Shown here: positions 1 to 22,300 of the stretch, piece by piece | How the letters are laid out: the number at the start of each line of letters is the position of its first letter | Position numbering within the stretch: the stretch's first letter is position 1 | NCBI GenBank assembly: GCA_023078555.1 | Contig: CM041199.1 | Span: 1,054,001 to 1,118,000, forward strand | Length of the DNA: 64,000 nucleotides | Origin: Ulva prolifera | Taxonomy: Eukaryota; Chlorophyta; Ulvophyceae; Ulvales; Ulvaceae | Reading direction: 5' to 3' | Made by a program: the position numbers and the translations under genes | Notes under the pieces: model-generated | Database searches by the model: none | Told to the model about the DNA's origin: nothing | The model's input: only the letters and a program-made list of their open reading frames with translations

Positions 1-44
<44 letters not shown>
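1..44. repeat. (TC)n microsatellite
   Basis: A perfect TC dinucleotide run opens the window and is cut by the window edge. Confidence 0.95.
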
Positions 45-47
<3 letters not shown>

Positions 48-200
48 AGCTCCCCACTGCTGTAGGTGGAAGGCCTGAGGAGGAAGGCTGCAGGTGGGAG
101 GCTAGTGGGCTGCAACGGGGTCGCAGCGGGCAGATGCTGATGTGGCTTGTGGCTGTTCCCGGCCCAATATCAATGGTCCTCTTGTTCTATGAGGATAGGG

Positions 201-381
201 CTGCATGCATAGCTGCATGCATACAGGCGACATGACCGTACATCGCGCTGCCTGCGCTTTGCTGCATGTCCAGCAGAGTCACAAGACTACGACAACTGTT
301 AATTCGGATGAGGTTTAATTCGGATGAGAGCGGGCTCGGCGTGTGTCTCCTTCCGTGCACTCTTTTTTAAATCACAGCGTC
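201..381 (+). repeat. Direct repeat, copy a
   Basis: This segment, starting CTGCATGCATAGCTGCATGC and ending at ATCACAGCGTC, recurs at 948-1112. Copy a has an extra 16 bases around the GGATGAG motif, and there are a few substitutions. No gene is visible in 45-1168; the remaining bases hold only short, poorly supported open frames. Confidence 0.8.
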
Positions 382-947
382 CATCGGCACCACGTAGCGA
401 AACACGGTGTGAGGTGTCGTAGTACTACGTGGTAACCCCCCCCCAGAATGGCACTTTTCGGTGGACAACGTCATACCCCCACATTGCCGCGGCGACCGCC
501 GATTTAACACGCCTAAGCATCCAATATTACCTTTCTGAAGGGCCGAATGGATTCGGTCACGCGGCATCTGGACGGACGATTCAAATTTGGACGCATGAAC
601 CGCACCGCGGAGGCACTGCAGGAACGCGCAGCTGCAGCCCACACCCACACGCGGAAGTGCGGGCAAAAGCTTAGTAGTACACGGTGTCACGCAGCCATGC
701 ATGCCGCACTTGCTGTGCTGTACGTACGCCCGTGGCCCGTGGTGTGCGCTGCATCACACGCGGGTGCTCATGCATGCAGTCTCTTGTACACGAGTTCACA
801 CGCTGGTGAGATCAAGATCTGCACTGTTTTCTCCCGTTCACTCTTTTGTAAAACATCTTCTATAGGTGTCGTAGGCTTCAAGTGTATAAGGCTGGAACTG
901 TCGTGGTCCTCTTGTTCGTACGTAAGCAGTGCCTATGAGGGTGGGTC

Positions 948-1112
948 TGCATGCATAGCTGCATGCATACAGGCGACATGACCGTACATCGCGCTGCCTG
1001 CGCTTTGCTGCACGTCCAGCAGAGTCACAAGACTACGACAACTGTTAATTCGGATGAGATCCGGGCTCGGCGTGTGTCTCCTTCCGTGCACTCTTTTTTA
1101 AATCACAGCGTC
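948..1112 (+). repeat. Direct repeat, copy b
   Basis: Second copy of the repeat at 201-381, about 747 bases downstream and in the same orientation. It may mark a local duplication. No coding function is evident. Confidence 0.8.
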
Positions 1113-1168
1113 AGGAGGCTGCCCGTAGTCAACTCGTACGTAAGCAGCGTGGCGTAAGGGCAGCACCA

Positions 1169-1783
1169 GTGCGGTGCGTGCATGTGCACGGCTGCCAGGG
1201 GGACGCCCAGGCAAACCCAGCGATCGAGGAAGGCTCCCGACGCACGGGAGGCCTACTGTGGCGATAATAGCCAGGGCTGTGGACGCGGCAGCGTTGCATG
1301 CGAACCTGTGCTAGCAGTTATTCGCCTCTCTACTTACAGAGCAGTTGATCACGTCCGACAGGGTCGTGTGCCGTAGCATCTGCGGCCCCGGATCCGGCGC
1401 CCCAGCAAGGAATTCGTTATATAATTTATCAGTCCGTGTTTTATCAACACCCTCTGTTGCCGTTCGAATCTCACAGGTGAAAGTCAGGGGGTTGTGAGAC
1501 GGTAGGCGGATCTGCTCGCAAGCTCGCAAGCTTGCAGCGGACTGTGAGCCCGAGGCCCTCGCGGCCAGCCGACCACGCCGGCGCTGGAGAGGAAACCGCG
1601 GCTGCCATAGAGCCGGACAAGTGGCGACGGTGGGGATGGCAGGACAGGGCGCGATGACCGAGACAGCTCATGGTCAGGTACGGAAGATCCTCTACAGCAC
1701 TGTAGATGTGTAGGTAAGCCTGCATGCATGCAACGACATGCACCGGAAGCCAGGCGTGCGAGAAATTCTTGCACAGTGGAAAG
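1169..1783 (+). repeat. 615-bp duplicated end-of-unit segment (matches 28187-28801)
   Basis: The 615 bases match 28187-28801 with no net length change and only scattered substitutions. Both copies end at the same point, in CTTGCACAGTGGAAAG, after which the flanks differ completely. The second copy lies directly downstream of the helicase-end fragment of copy 1, so this segment is probably the 3' end of a preceding unit whose body lies outside the window. Short open frames run through it in several phases and intron-like signals can be seen, but I could not settle a coding frame. A short echo of the terminal part recurs near 55970-56000. Confidence 0.75.
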
Positions 1784-1975
1784 CCCTGCGGTCAGCGTTC
1801 ACAGAAATGGGCACTCTCAAAGTTCGAAAACACTGCACATCACTAGAACCGCCAAGCATAATTCAATACGGAGAACACAGTGCACATCCCTGAGAACCAA
1901 CTGTGCATGCTGTGCGAGCAATTCCGCAGTGAAGCGGGTGATCGCACTTTTCAGTTTTCCAGCCAACATGTTTTA

Positions 1976-3158
1976 CATACAGCGTGTGCTACAGCATGCG
2001 TTACAATGTTGGTTACAGCATGCGTCACAGTGTGTGTTACAGCATGTGTTACATCTTTTACTACAGCATGTGTTACAGTGTGCGGAACAGAGTGCTCCAC
2101 AGCGGGTGCCACGGCGTGTGCTACAGCGTGTGCTACAGCAGGCGTTACAATGTGTGTTACAGCATGCGAACCAGTGTGTGTTGCAGAATGTGTTACTGCT
2201 TTTACTACAGCATGTTTTACAGTGTATGTTACTGCATGTGTTACAGCTTTTACTACAGCGTGTGTTACAGTCTGTGCACTCGCGTGCGCCACAGCAGGTG
2301 CCACAGCGTGTGCTACAGCGTGTGTTACGGCCTGTGCTACAGCGTGTCCTGCAACATGTGCTACAGCATGTTTTCCCGCTTGTACTCAAACTCGTGCTAC
2401 AGCGCGTGCTACATCATGTGTTGCAGCTTCTGCTACAGCTTGTTCTACAGAGTGTGTTACAGTGAGCGTTACAGAGTGCTCGACAGCGGGTGCCACAGCG
2501 TGTGCTACAGCATGCGTTACAGTGTGTGTTACAGCATGCGTCACAGTGTGTGGTACTACAGCATATGTTACAGAGTGCTCCACAGCGGGTGCCACCGCGG
2601 CTGCCACAGCGTGTGTTACAGCGTGTCTTACAACATGCGTCACAGTGTGTGTTACAACATGTGTTACAGCTTGTACTACAGCATGTGTTACCGAGTGCTA
2701 CACAGCGGGTGCCACTGCGGCTGCCTCAGCGTGTGTTACAGTCTGTGCACTCGCGTGTGCCACAGCGGGTGCACTCGCGTGTGCCACAGCGGGTGCCACG
2801 GCGTATGCTACAGCGTGTGCTACAGCATGCGTTACAATATGTGTCACAGCATGCGAACCTGTGTGTGCTACAGCAAGTGTCACAGCTTTCACTACAGCAT
2901 GTGTTACAGAGTGATCCACAGCGGCTGCCACTGCGGCTGCCACAGCGTGTGTTACAGCCTGTGCTACAGCGTGTCCTACAACATGTGCTACAGCATGTTT
3001 TCCCGCTTGTGCTAAAACTCATGCTACAGCGCGTGCTACATCATGTATTGCAGCTTCTGCTACAGCTTGTTCTACAGAGTGTGTTACAGTGAACGTTACA
3101 CAGTGCTCCACGGCGGGTGCCACTGCGTGTGCCTCCGCGTGTGCTACTGCGTGGCTTA
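1976..3158 (+). repeat. 12-bp minisatellite, forward orientation
   Basis: About 1.2 kb of degenerate 12-bp units such as TACAGCGTGTGC and TACAGCATGTGT, with longer higher-order repeats (the segment from about 2270 to 2450 resembles that from about 2900 to 3080). The period is divisible by three, so all six frames stay open as artificial four-residue repeats; these are not genes. The same family lies at 29078-29802, 36407-37095 and 49829-49917 in the reverse orientation. Confidence 0.92.
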
Positions 3159-3678
3159 CATCACACAGCTGCACAGTGTCACTTGTGTTCATTCTCACGT
3201 GGTGGCATTCATTGCAATGGTATGTTTACAACAGGTAGGGCTGTGGAGCGAGCCTCTCCACGTTGAGCACATGCAACATGCACGCACGAGACCGCTCACG
3301 GGTCAAGGACCGTATCAGTGTATAGCGAACGTGCAGGCGGTACACAGCAACACGCCCAGCGGAGAGGCGGAGCGGGTAGTGCTGGGCATCAGGCTAGTGC
3401 ATGGTGGCGTCAGCGTGGCGCTCGCCGTCATTAGTCAGGCCAGACCCGCAGTCCGTGCAGCGGGAGACGCTGGTAGCGAGCGAGCGGAGCGGCGCGGCCG
3501 AAGGCGCAAGCGGGAGCGACGGGGACGGCCACAGCCGCCACCGAGGTGCGAGCCGGCCGAAAGCTGTGCCGCTGGAATGTGCCGTGTCCATGGATCCCCT
3601 CACCATCGCGCTAGAGCCACTCCCGTGATCAGCGCTCTCATCTCTGTGACTCCGTGCCGTCGTGCAGGTGTCCCGCAG
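3159..3678. other. Upstream region of copy 1, first exon not located
   Basis: This stretch lies between the minisatellite and the first recognised exon of copy 1. The part at about 3440-3560 resembles 28942-29045 (arginine-rich in translation, ending GAGGTGCGA), so it belongs to the repeating unit. The recognised exon at 3679 opens in mid-codon, so a start exon must lie here or further upstream. I could not identify it. Confidence 0.4.
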
Positions 3679-16842
<13,164 letters not shown>

Positions 16843-16849
16843 GGCTTTT

Positions 16850-16935
16850 TGCCGCCGCCCGGGGGCTCCGGCGGGGCCCGGGGGGGCCCCGCGGGGCCCC
16901 CACACGGGAGGCGGCGGGGCGGCGGCGCCGGCCGG
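16850..16935. repeat. Extreme GC-rich, hairpin-prone block
   Basis: About 85 bases of nearly pure G and C (GCCCGGGGGCTCCGGCGGGG and onward) interrupt the helicase frame. It joins the P-loop exon to the sequence that recurs at 17133-17160. Many self-complementary GGGGCCCC pairs are visible. It may be an insertion or an assembly problem. Confidence 0.6.
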
Positions 16936-17054
16936 AGCCCCTGCCCAGAGACTCAAAACGGAGGCAGCAGCGCCTCTGAGCCTCGAGCATGTGATTCATC
17001 GGCTATACATGGCACTGGCCGACTCCGGGCATCCGCGCATCTATGCGTGGTAAC
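16936..17054 (+). pseudogene. Helicase-end exon fragment, first copy
   Basis: Reads APAQRLKTEAAAPLSLEH then VIHRLYMALADSGHPRIYAW and stops. The DNA from AGCCCCTGCCCAGAGACTC to about 17021 is almost the same as 17131-17160 joined to 28048-28090, so it shows what the second copy looked like before the LTR elements landed. It is out of register with the P-loop exon by two bases, with the GC-rich block between them. It is probably part of the same helicase, but no helicase motif can be confirmed in so short a piece. Confidence 0.45.
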
Positions 17055-17160
17055 GGGTATGTATTGTTGATTGTGTTCTCATTTCTTCTATACGCGGTGG
17101 TCGACATGTGGTCTCTCCTCTAGAAGCCCCTGCCCAGAGACTCAAAACGGAGGTAGCAGC

Positions 17161-17448
17161 TGTCAAGACGCGTGTTAGTCTCATCGAGTGTGCACAGGGG
17201 TTAATGCGCGTGCCTGAGCTGGTAAGCATGCTGACTGTGCATGACGACGTGGAGGGGAGCGTACCTTGCCATCGCGTAAAGTCGCGCGGCAGAAATGAAA
17301 GTAAGAATTGAACCGGTGACCTCATGAGTACACACTACATGCTCTACCACTGGGGCTCACCTGAAGCAACGAGTCCTTTGTTAGATGACTCCTCCCTTGA
17401 TTATGTCATCTATATTCTTGGATCCCCAGATACGGATATCCCACAACA
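17161..17448 (-). repeat. TRIM 3' LTR
   Basis: Minus-strand LTR starting TGTTGTGGGATATCC and ending CGTCTTGACA. It contains a tRNA-like segment at about 17300-17363. Its twin is 27757-28042. Confidence 0.85.
17300..17363 (-). other. tRNA-like segment inside the TRIM LTR
   Basis: On the minus strand it reads CCCAGTGGTAGAGCAT, close to a tRNA D-arm/A-box, and further on GGTCACCGGTTCAATTC, close to a T-arm/B-box. The T-stem does not pair, so it is not a working tRNA gene. A Pol III-type internal promoter or a SINE-derived piece captured in the LTR is likely. The same lies at about 27894-27957. Confidence 0.5.
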
Positions 17449-17604
17449 CTTCCCCCCTTAACGAGGATCGAGCGCAGGGAGATCCAGATCTGATAACTGT
17501 GGGATATCTTCGATACTCCTGATGGAATGTTGGAACCTTCTCTTCGCGTCCCGAGTCCACGGGGGCCCAACCCGCTGTAACCGAACTCATATAACTGGGA
17601 CTCC

Positions 17605-18466
17605 TGTCTAGGAGCGGAGCTCCGTGGGGGCTTGTTACCTCCGGATGTAGCGAAGTGATGGGCTTTCGTCGCGGTACGTAGACCTTTGCCGACAGTGGAA
17701 CAAGCGGGAAATACACAATATGCTAAGACAGCGTGTAAGCAGTATGCAGAAATAGATGGCACCCCATCTGGACGGAAGAAAAGTGTGTCCAGACCCAGCA
17801 AGCGCAGGTATAAATACCCGTGACGCGCCCAGGACGACCCCCTGCTTGGCTGGCCTCGCCGAGATGCCGCGCAATCGCGAGCACCCACCAGAGATCCCGA
17901 ATATGCGAGGGAAATCTGCATGTTGTGGTTGATATTCATCAGAGCAGGCGCTGCGTTGATATTACGGAGTGCCCGCGCTGGATGTGTGAGCAGCGGTGTA
18001 TGCATGCGCCCATGTAGGATGCACCCTAAGCCCGCTGTGGCGTGGCATGGTTGCAGGCGCGTGGGGCGCTGATGGCTCGGTGCGAGTGCTGGTTATGCAG
18101 CATCTCGGTCGGAGGACAGATAGGTGTCATCGTCCGTGATTATTGTGCTGATGGACGTGGTGTGCGCCGCTGAGCTGGCTGTAGACGCGTCAAGCGCGTG
18201 ACTGTTCATGTCGCAGCGTTCAAGGTTGCCCCGAATGCTTTGAGCCTGGTGCAGTGTTTGAGTTGCGACCAAACGTATTGTGACGAACGGTGTTGCCCGA
18301 ACTTCGTGTATTTGTCTGACACGCATTTGGAGTGTATATTGTGGGTTGTACTTGGACATGCAAGGGTCGCGTCAGCGAGCATGCATGCATCTGAGTCAGC
18401 GAGTGACAACACATGTTTTTGGCTGATATTTTCTGAGTGCCAGTGTGAGATGTTCGTCTCACAACA
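17605..18466 (-). repeat. Chromovirus 3' LTR
   Basis: 862 bp, matching 26773-27634 base for base as far as I compared, at a constant offset of 9,168. The open frames inside both LTRs are identical, which supports near identity. Confidence 0.95.
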
Positions 18467-18687
18467 CTTCCCCCCTTAACAAAGGAGCGAAGCTCCATAT
18501 TGCGAAGCACAGACAAACTGGCGCGGAGGAAAAGCACATGCGAGTGACACAACAGGGGTACACCTGAACAGATCGCAAAGGTAAGGCCCACTACGTGGGG
18601 ACGGCACCCGGTCCACGGAACTGGAGCGAATGCCGTGTCTGCCTTGCAATCAGGTTACAAGGATGTTAGGATACATTTGTCAGGAAA

Positions 18688-18987
18688 TCAAGTCTGATAA
18701 AATGCGAATATGATATCCTCAAGGTATGTTCCCACGACTCTGCCCTTTGAAGCGGCCGTGACGCTGACCAGGTTGGCAATAGCAGTAGACCTACGAACCG
18801 CGGCCGAGTCGGCGGCGTCATTGGCGTCGATGACCTCAAGCAAAAGGCGCCGAAACTCTGATGTTGAGACGCCAAACATGGGCATTTGGCCCACTTCTTG
18901 AAGCAGATGCTTGATATTCTTCAACAACTCAAAGGGCCGCGTGTCTGTGGACGCATGGCCATTGTCGAATGTAGGCAGTGCTGCCAC
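18688..18987 (-). CDS. Small extra ORF between pol and 3' LTR of the chromovirus
   Basis: A 99-residue frame starting MAALPTFDNGHASTDTRPF and containing LLKNIKHLLQEVGQ and SEFRRLLLEVIDANDAADSA. It lies in the position where some retroelements carry a third gene. It looks helical, with no signal peptide or membrane segment, so it is not envelope-like. It may be an accessory gene or a chance frame in the roughly 0.9-kb 3' leader (18467-19356). No family recognised. Confidence 0.3.
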   Translation of the reverse strand: MAALPTFDNGHASTDTRPFELLKNIKHLLQEVGQMPMFGVSTSEFRRLLLEVIDANDAADSAAVRRSTAIANLVSVTAASKGRVVGTYLEDIIFAFYQT

Positions 18988-19356
18988 TGCACAAAACCGT
19001 CATATTGCGGTAGCTCATGGGGACCACGACGGGCGTGCACGGCCTGTGCACACATTGAAAAATGCGACACGCGTGTTGACACGTGCTACGTGTTGACCTC
19101 CTATTTCTGCCGGCGGGAGCATCGCGGCAGTCTATTAAACCGTGCATGACGAATGCATGAGGATCGGTGAAAAGAGAGGAAATGCCGTGCCACAACACTG
19201 ACGCATCATATGAACCGATACAAAATTGTTCGGCGGAGCGGGCAGAACTCGGTCGCAAGTTCTGCGTCATGCCCGTTCCTAGCGACCCTGTTATGCCCAT
19301 GTTAGCGTAACAATTACATTCAGGCGTCCCCTACCGCAATCGACGCTGGGCGCAGC

Positions 19357-22300
19357 TCAATGCAAGTATGCCGCACATGCGCTACAATAGCGAAAGCGAG
19401 CAACGGCTGCATGTTTTGGAGGCATATTGGAAATTCGTTGTGACTTCCGGCGCGTCTTCGTGTGCAGCCGAGGTGGTCGCGACGGAGACTCGCACGTGTT
19501 GGTATCGCGGTGTGTTGTGCGTTGTGCGCGCTGCACCAAATGGGTAAGCTGCAAGCGCGCACGCTTCGGGAATTGGTCTATCATGATGTCGCGTTCTTTG
19601 GACGACGCGTGTTGAAATAAGTATCCGGCAACTTTGTCTAAACAATTGCCCAATTCGCCGACCGGGAGCCACATATCGTGTTGCGCAGAGTACCCTTTCC
19701 AACGGACGAGGTAGTGCGGCCCCGCGCGTGCTGCTGTCGCTGTGGCGCGGTGTGTCCGTCTGTAATCTATGACCGATTCAACTTCAAACACCTTGTCAGC
19801 ATCCATACTCGCGGTAGGTTGCGGCGCGGCGGTACATTCATGATAATGCGCGTCTATGTACGGCTTCAGGCAAGAGAAGTGAAAAACATTGTGTATCTTA
19901 AGGGCACGCAAAGTGGCGGGTAGTTGCAGCTTGGCTGCACGTGTGCCCACCAATTCCAAAATTGTGCATGGACCGACCCACCGTGCCGTGAACTTGCGGC
20001 GCAACGACGGATGATGCAGTGCCAGTTTAGATATTGACAACAACACCGGTTTGCCCACCGCAAATTGTGGCGACGGTTTCGAGTTGAGGGGGCCGGACCA
20101 CATGCTCTGTTTGGCTTCAGACAAGGCTTGTTTTGCCAAGTGGTAGTACATACGGTGCAAGACAGATGTATGCAACTTACGCGATTCCGGGAGGGAAAAT
20201 GCTAGTGCTGTGGGGGACAGCGGGGGTGTTATGCGATTGAGCTGAAATGGTGTGCATCCGGTGCTCGCGTTCTTTGCGCTATTGATGCTGAACTCGACGT
20301 GGGGGAGGAACGTGTCCCAATCGTCGTGTGCCGGGCTGACGAAATGGCGCAAAGCTTCCTCAATGACTCTATTGAGGCGCTCAACTTGACCATTTGCACG
20401 AGGGTGATATGAAAACGTGAGACGCAAGTCGATGCCCATGTGCGAACAGATGCTTTTGAAGAATTTATTGTTCCATTGCGCTCCTCTGTCACTACAAATC
20501 CCCAAAGGCAAACCGTAGTGGGGGTATATGTGTGTGAAAAACAGTTTAGCAAAACCAGGCCCATCCAGTGTGTTGACAGTGGGGATCAGGCGAACCATCT
20601 TGGAAAATTGGTCGACAAACACGGTGATGCAGTCAAACCCCGATGTCGTGCGCGGCAGTTGTGTAATCATGTCCAGACTAACAACGCGCCAACATGCGGT
20701 GGGTATAGGCAACGGTGACAACGTGCTATCAGAGCATCCCGGAGACTTCATCAGTTGGCAAGAATGGCATTGTGTGACAAATGCCGCAATGTCATCACTA
20801 ATGTTGTCCCAGTGGAATGTGTCCATGATGAGTGCTTGTGTCCTGTGTATACCCAGATGCGCGTGCCATGGGTGTACGTGGTGCCACAACAAGATTTGTT
20901 TACGCAAGGCATCGTGGTCGGGCACAACTAGTTTGTGGTCAAGGAAGTATGCTTGAAAATGTTTGTCAAAACGAAATTTCGGGGACGGGTTCCGAAATGC
21001 CGGGTCATGTGCATATCCAGTACGGAGGCGTTCCCAAAAATCATCTATCACTGTGTCTAATGTTAGGTGTTTATTGTGCTGGTCGTGGAGATTCGCACCG
21101 ATTTCTGCAAAAGTTTCCTGGTCAATGACCATTCCCTCTGGCTGCTCGGGCGTGGGCTCCTCGGAGAGCTGCGGAGACTTTTCTGCCGGGGGTGATTCGA
21201 GCGCCGAGGTTGCGGCTTTTGGAGGGGCGTTCCGAATCGTCGAGGGAGGTGGCGGCAAGGGCGGCGGCGGCAGCTGCTGTGGCGGCTGCCGTGGCTGTGG
21301 CTGTTGCCGAAGGTTCTTTCCCGGGTGTGCTGGGGGAGGGGGTAGAACTTCCTTGGGCGATGTGTGTTGGTGGTAAGAGGGCTTTGGCGAAAGCTGCTGC
21401 TGTTGCGGCAGCTCGGGCGGCGGCGGCGTTTGCGTGTGCTGGGCCCGAGGTTGTGATGTCGGCGGAGAACTTCGCAGCGGCAGCTGCAGCCCTGGCGGGG
21501 GCGTCGACGGTGGGTGTGACGGGGCCGTCGGCGACGACTGTGGAGGCTGTACTTCCGGGAGACCCGGCGGCAGCCCCAAGGTTTGGGGGAGTATTGAGCG
21601 CCTGCCCGATGTGAAGATTGCCGGGAGGATGTTGTCGGCGCTGGCGGCGGGAGTTGGCCGTGCGGGCTGACCCACCATATGTAAAGGCATGCTGCCCATT
21701 GTGCCGGTTGACTGACAGGCCCGTTGGGAAGTCTGGCGGTGGGTCGCCCGGGATGTCCCACTTGATGATTCCGACGATGTTGGCAGGGGTGGAAAATCCG
21801 TGGGTGTAAGTGGCCTGCGTACTAGAAGATTGGTAAGCGCAAGTGCCCGATATGGTTGCTGGGGATGTTCCGCGCACAATGTCATGCCATCATGAAGGGT
21901 CACTTCTGTATTGGGCAAATGTGTAGCTCTACTGACTGCGTCAGCAACCACATTTTTGTCTCCGGGTATGTATGTTATTTTCCAGTCAATACGGGAAAGA
22001 GATTCAAGCCATCGGGCATGTTTGCCTGTCAGCTTTTTCTGTGTTTGCAAAAACCGCAGAGGGTTATGGTCTGAATGTATGAACACAGTTTGATTGTTTT
22101 CTAAGTAACACCGCCATTGCCGGTATGCGAACACTATGGCCCCGAGTTCTTTCTCGAGGGTGTAATAATTCTCTTCCGACTTGTTGAGCTTGCGACCCAC
22201 CCAGGCAATCGGAGCCAATTTACCCTCATATTCTTGCGTGAGCACCGCTCCGTACGCGTAGTCGGACGCATCAGTGTACATGTGGAACGGCCGGTTGGGA

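Noticed and set aside
1880..3092. Several 200-344 residue frames of VLQHVLQ, CYSMCYS and ATACVTAC type
   Set aside because: They are translations of the 12-bp minisatellite, open in all frames because the period is a multiple of three.
17300..17363. Functional tRNA gene
   Set aside because: T-stem and acceptor stem do not pair and it lies in an LTR; kept only as tRNA-like.
17406..18005. 199-residue frame in the chromovirus LTR (also 26757-27173)
   Set aside because: Lies within the LTR and runs across the element boundary in one copy; no conserved domain.
18688..18987. Envelope gene of a retrovirus-like element
   Set aside because: Too short, with no signal peptide or membrane segment; called only a possible accessory ORF.
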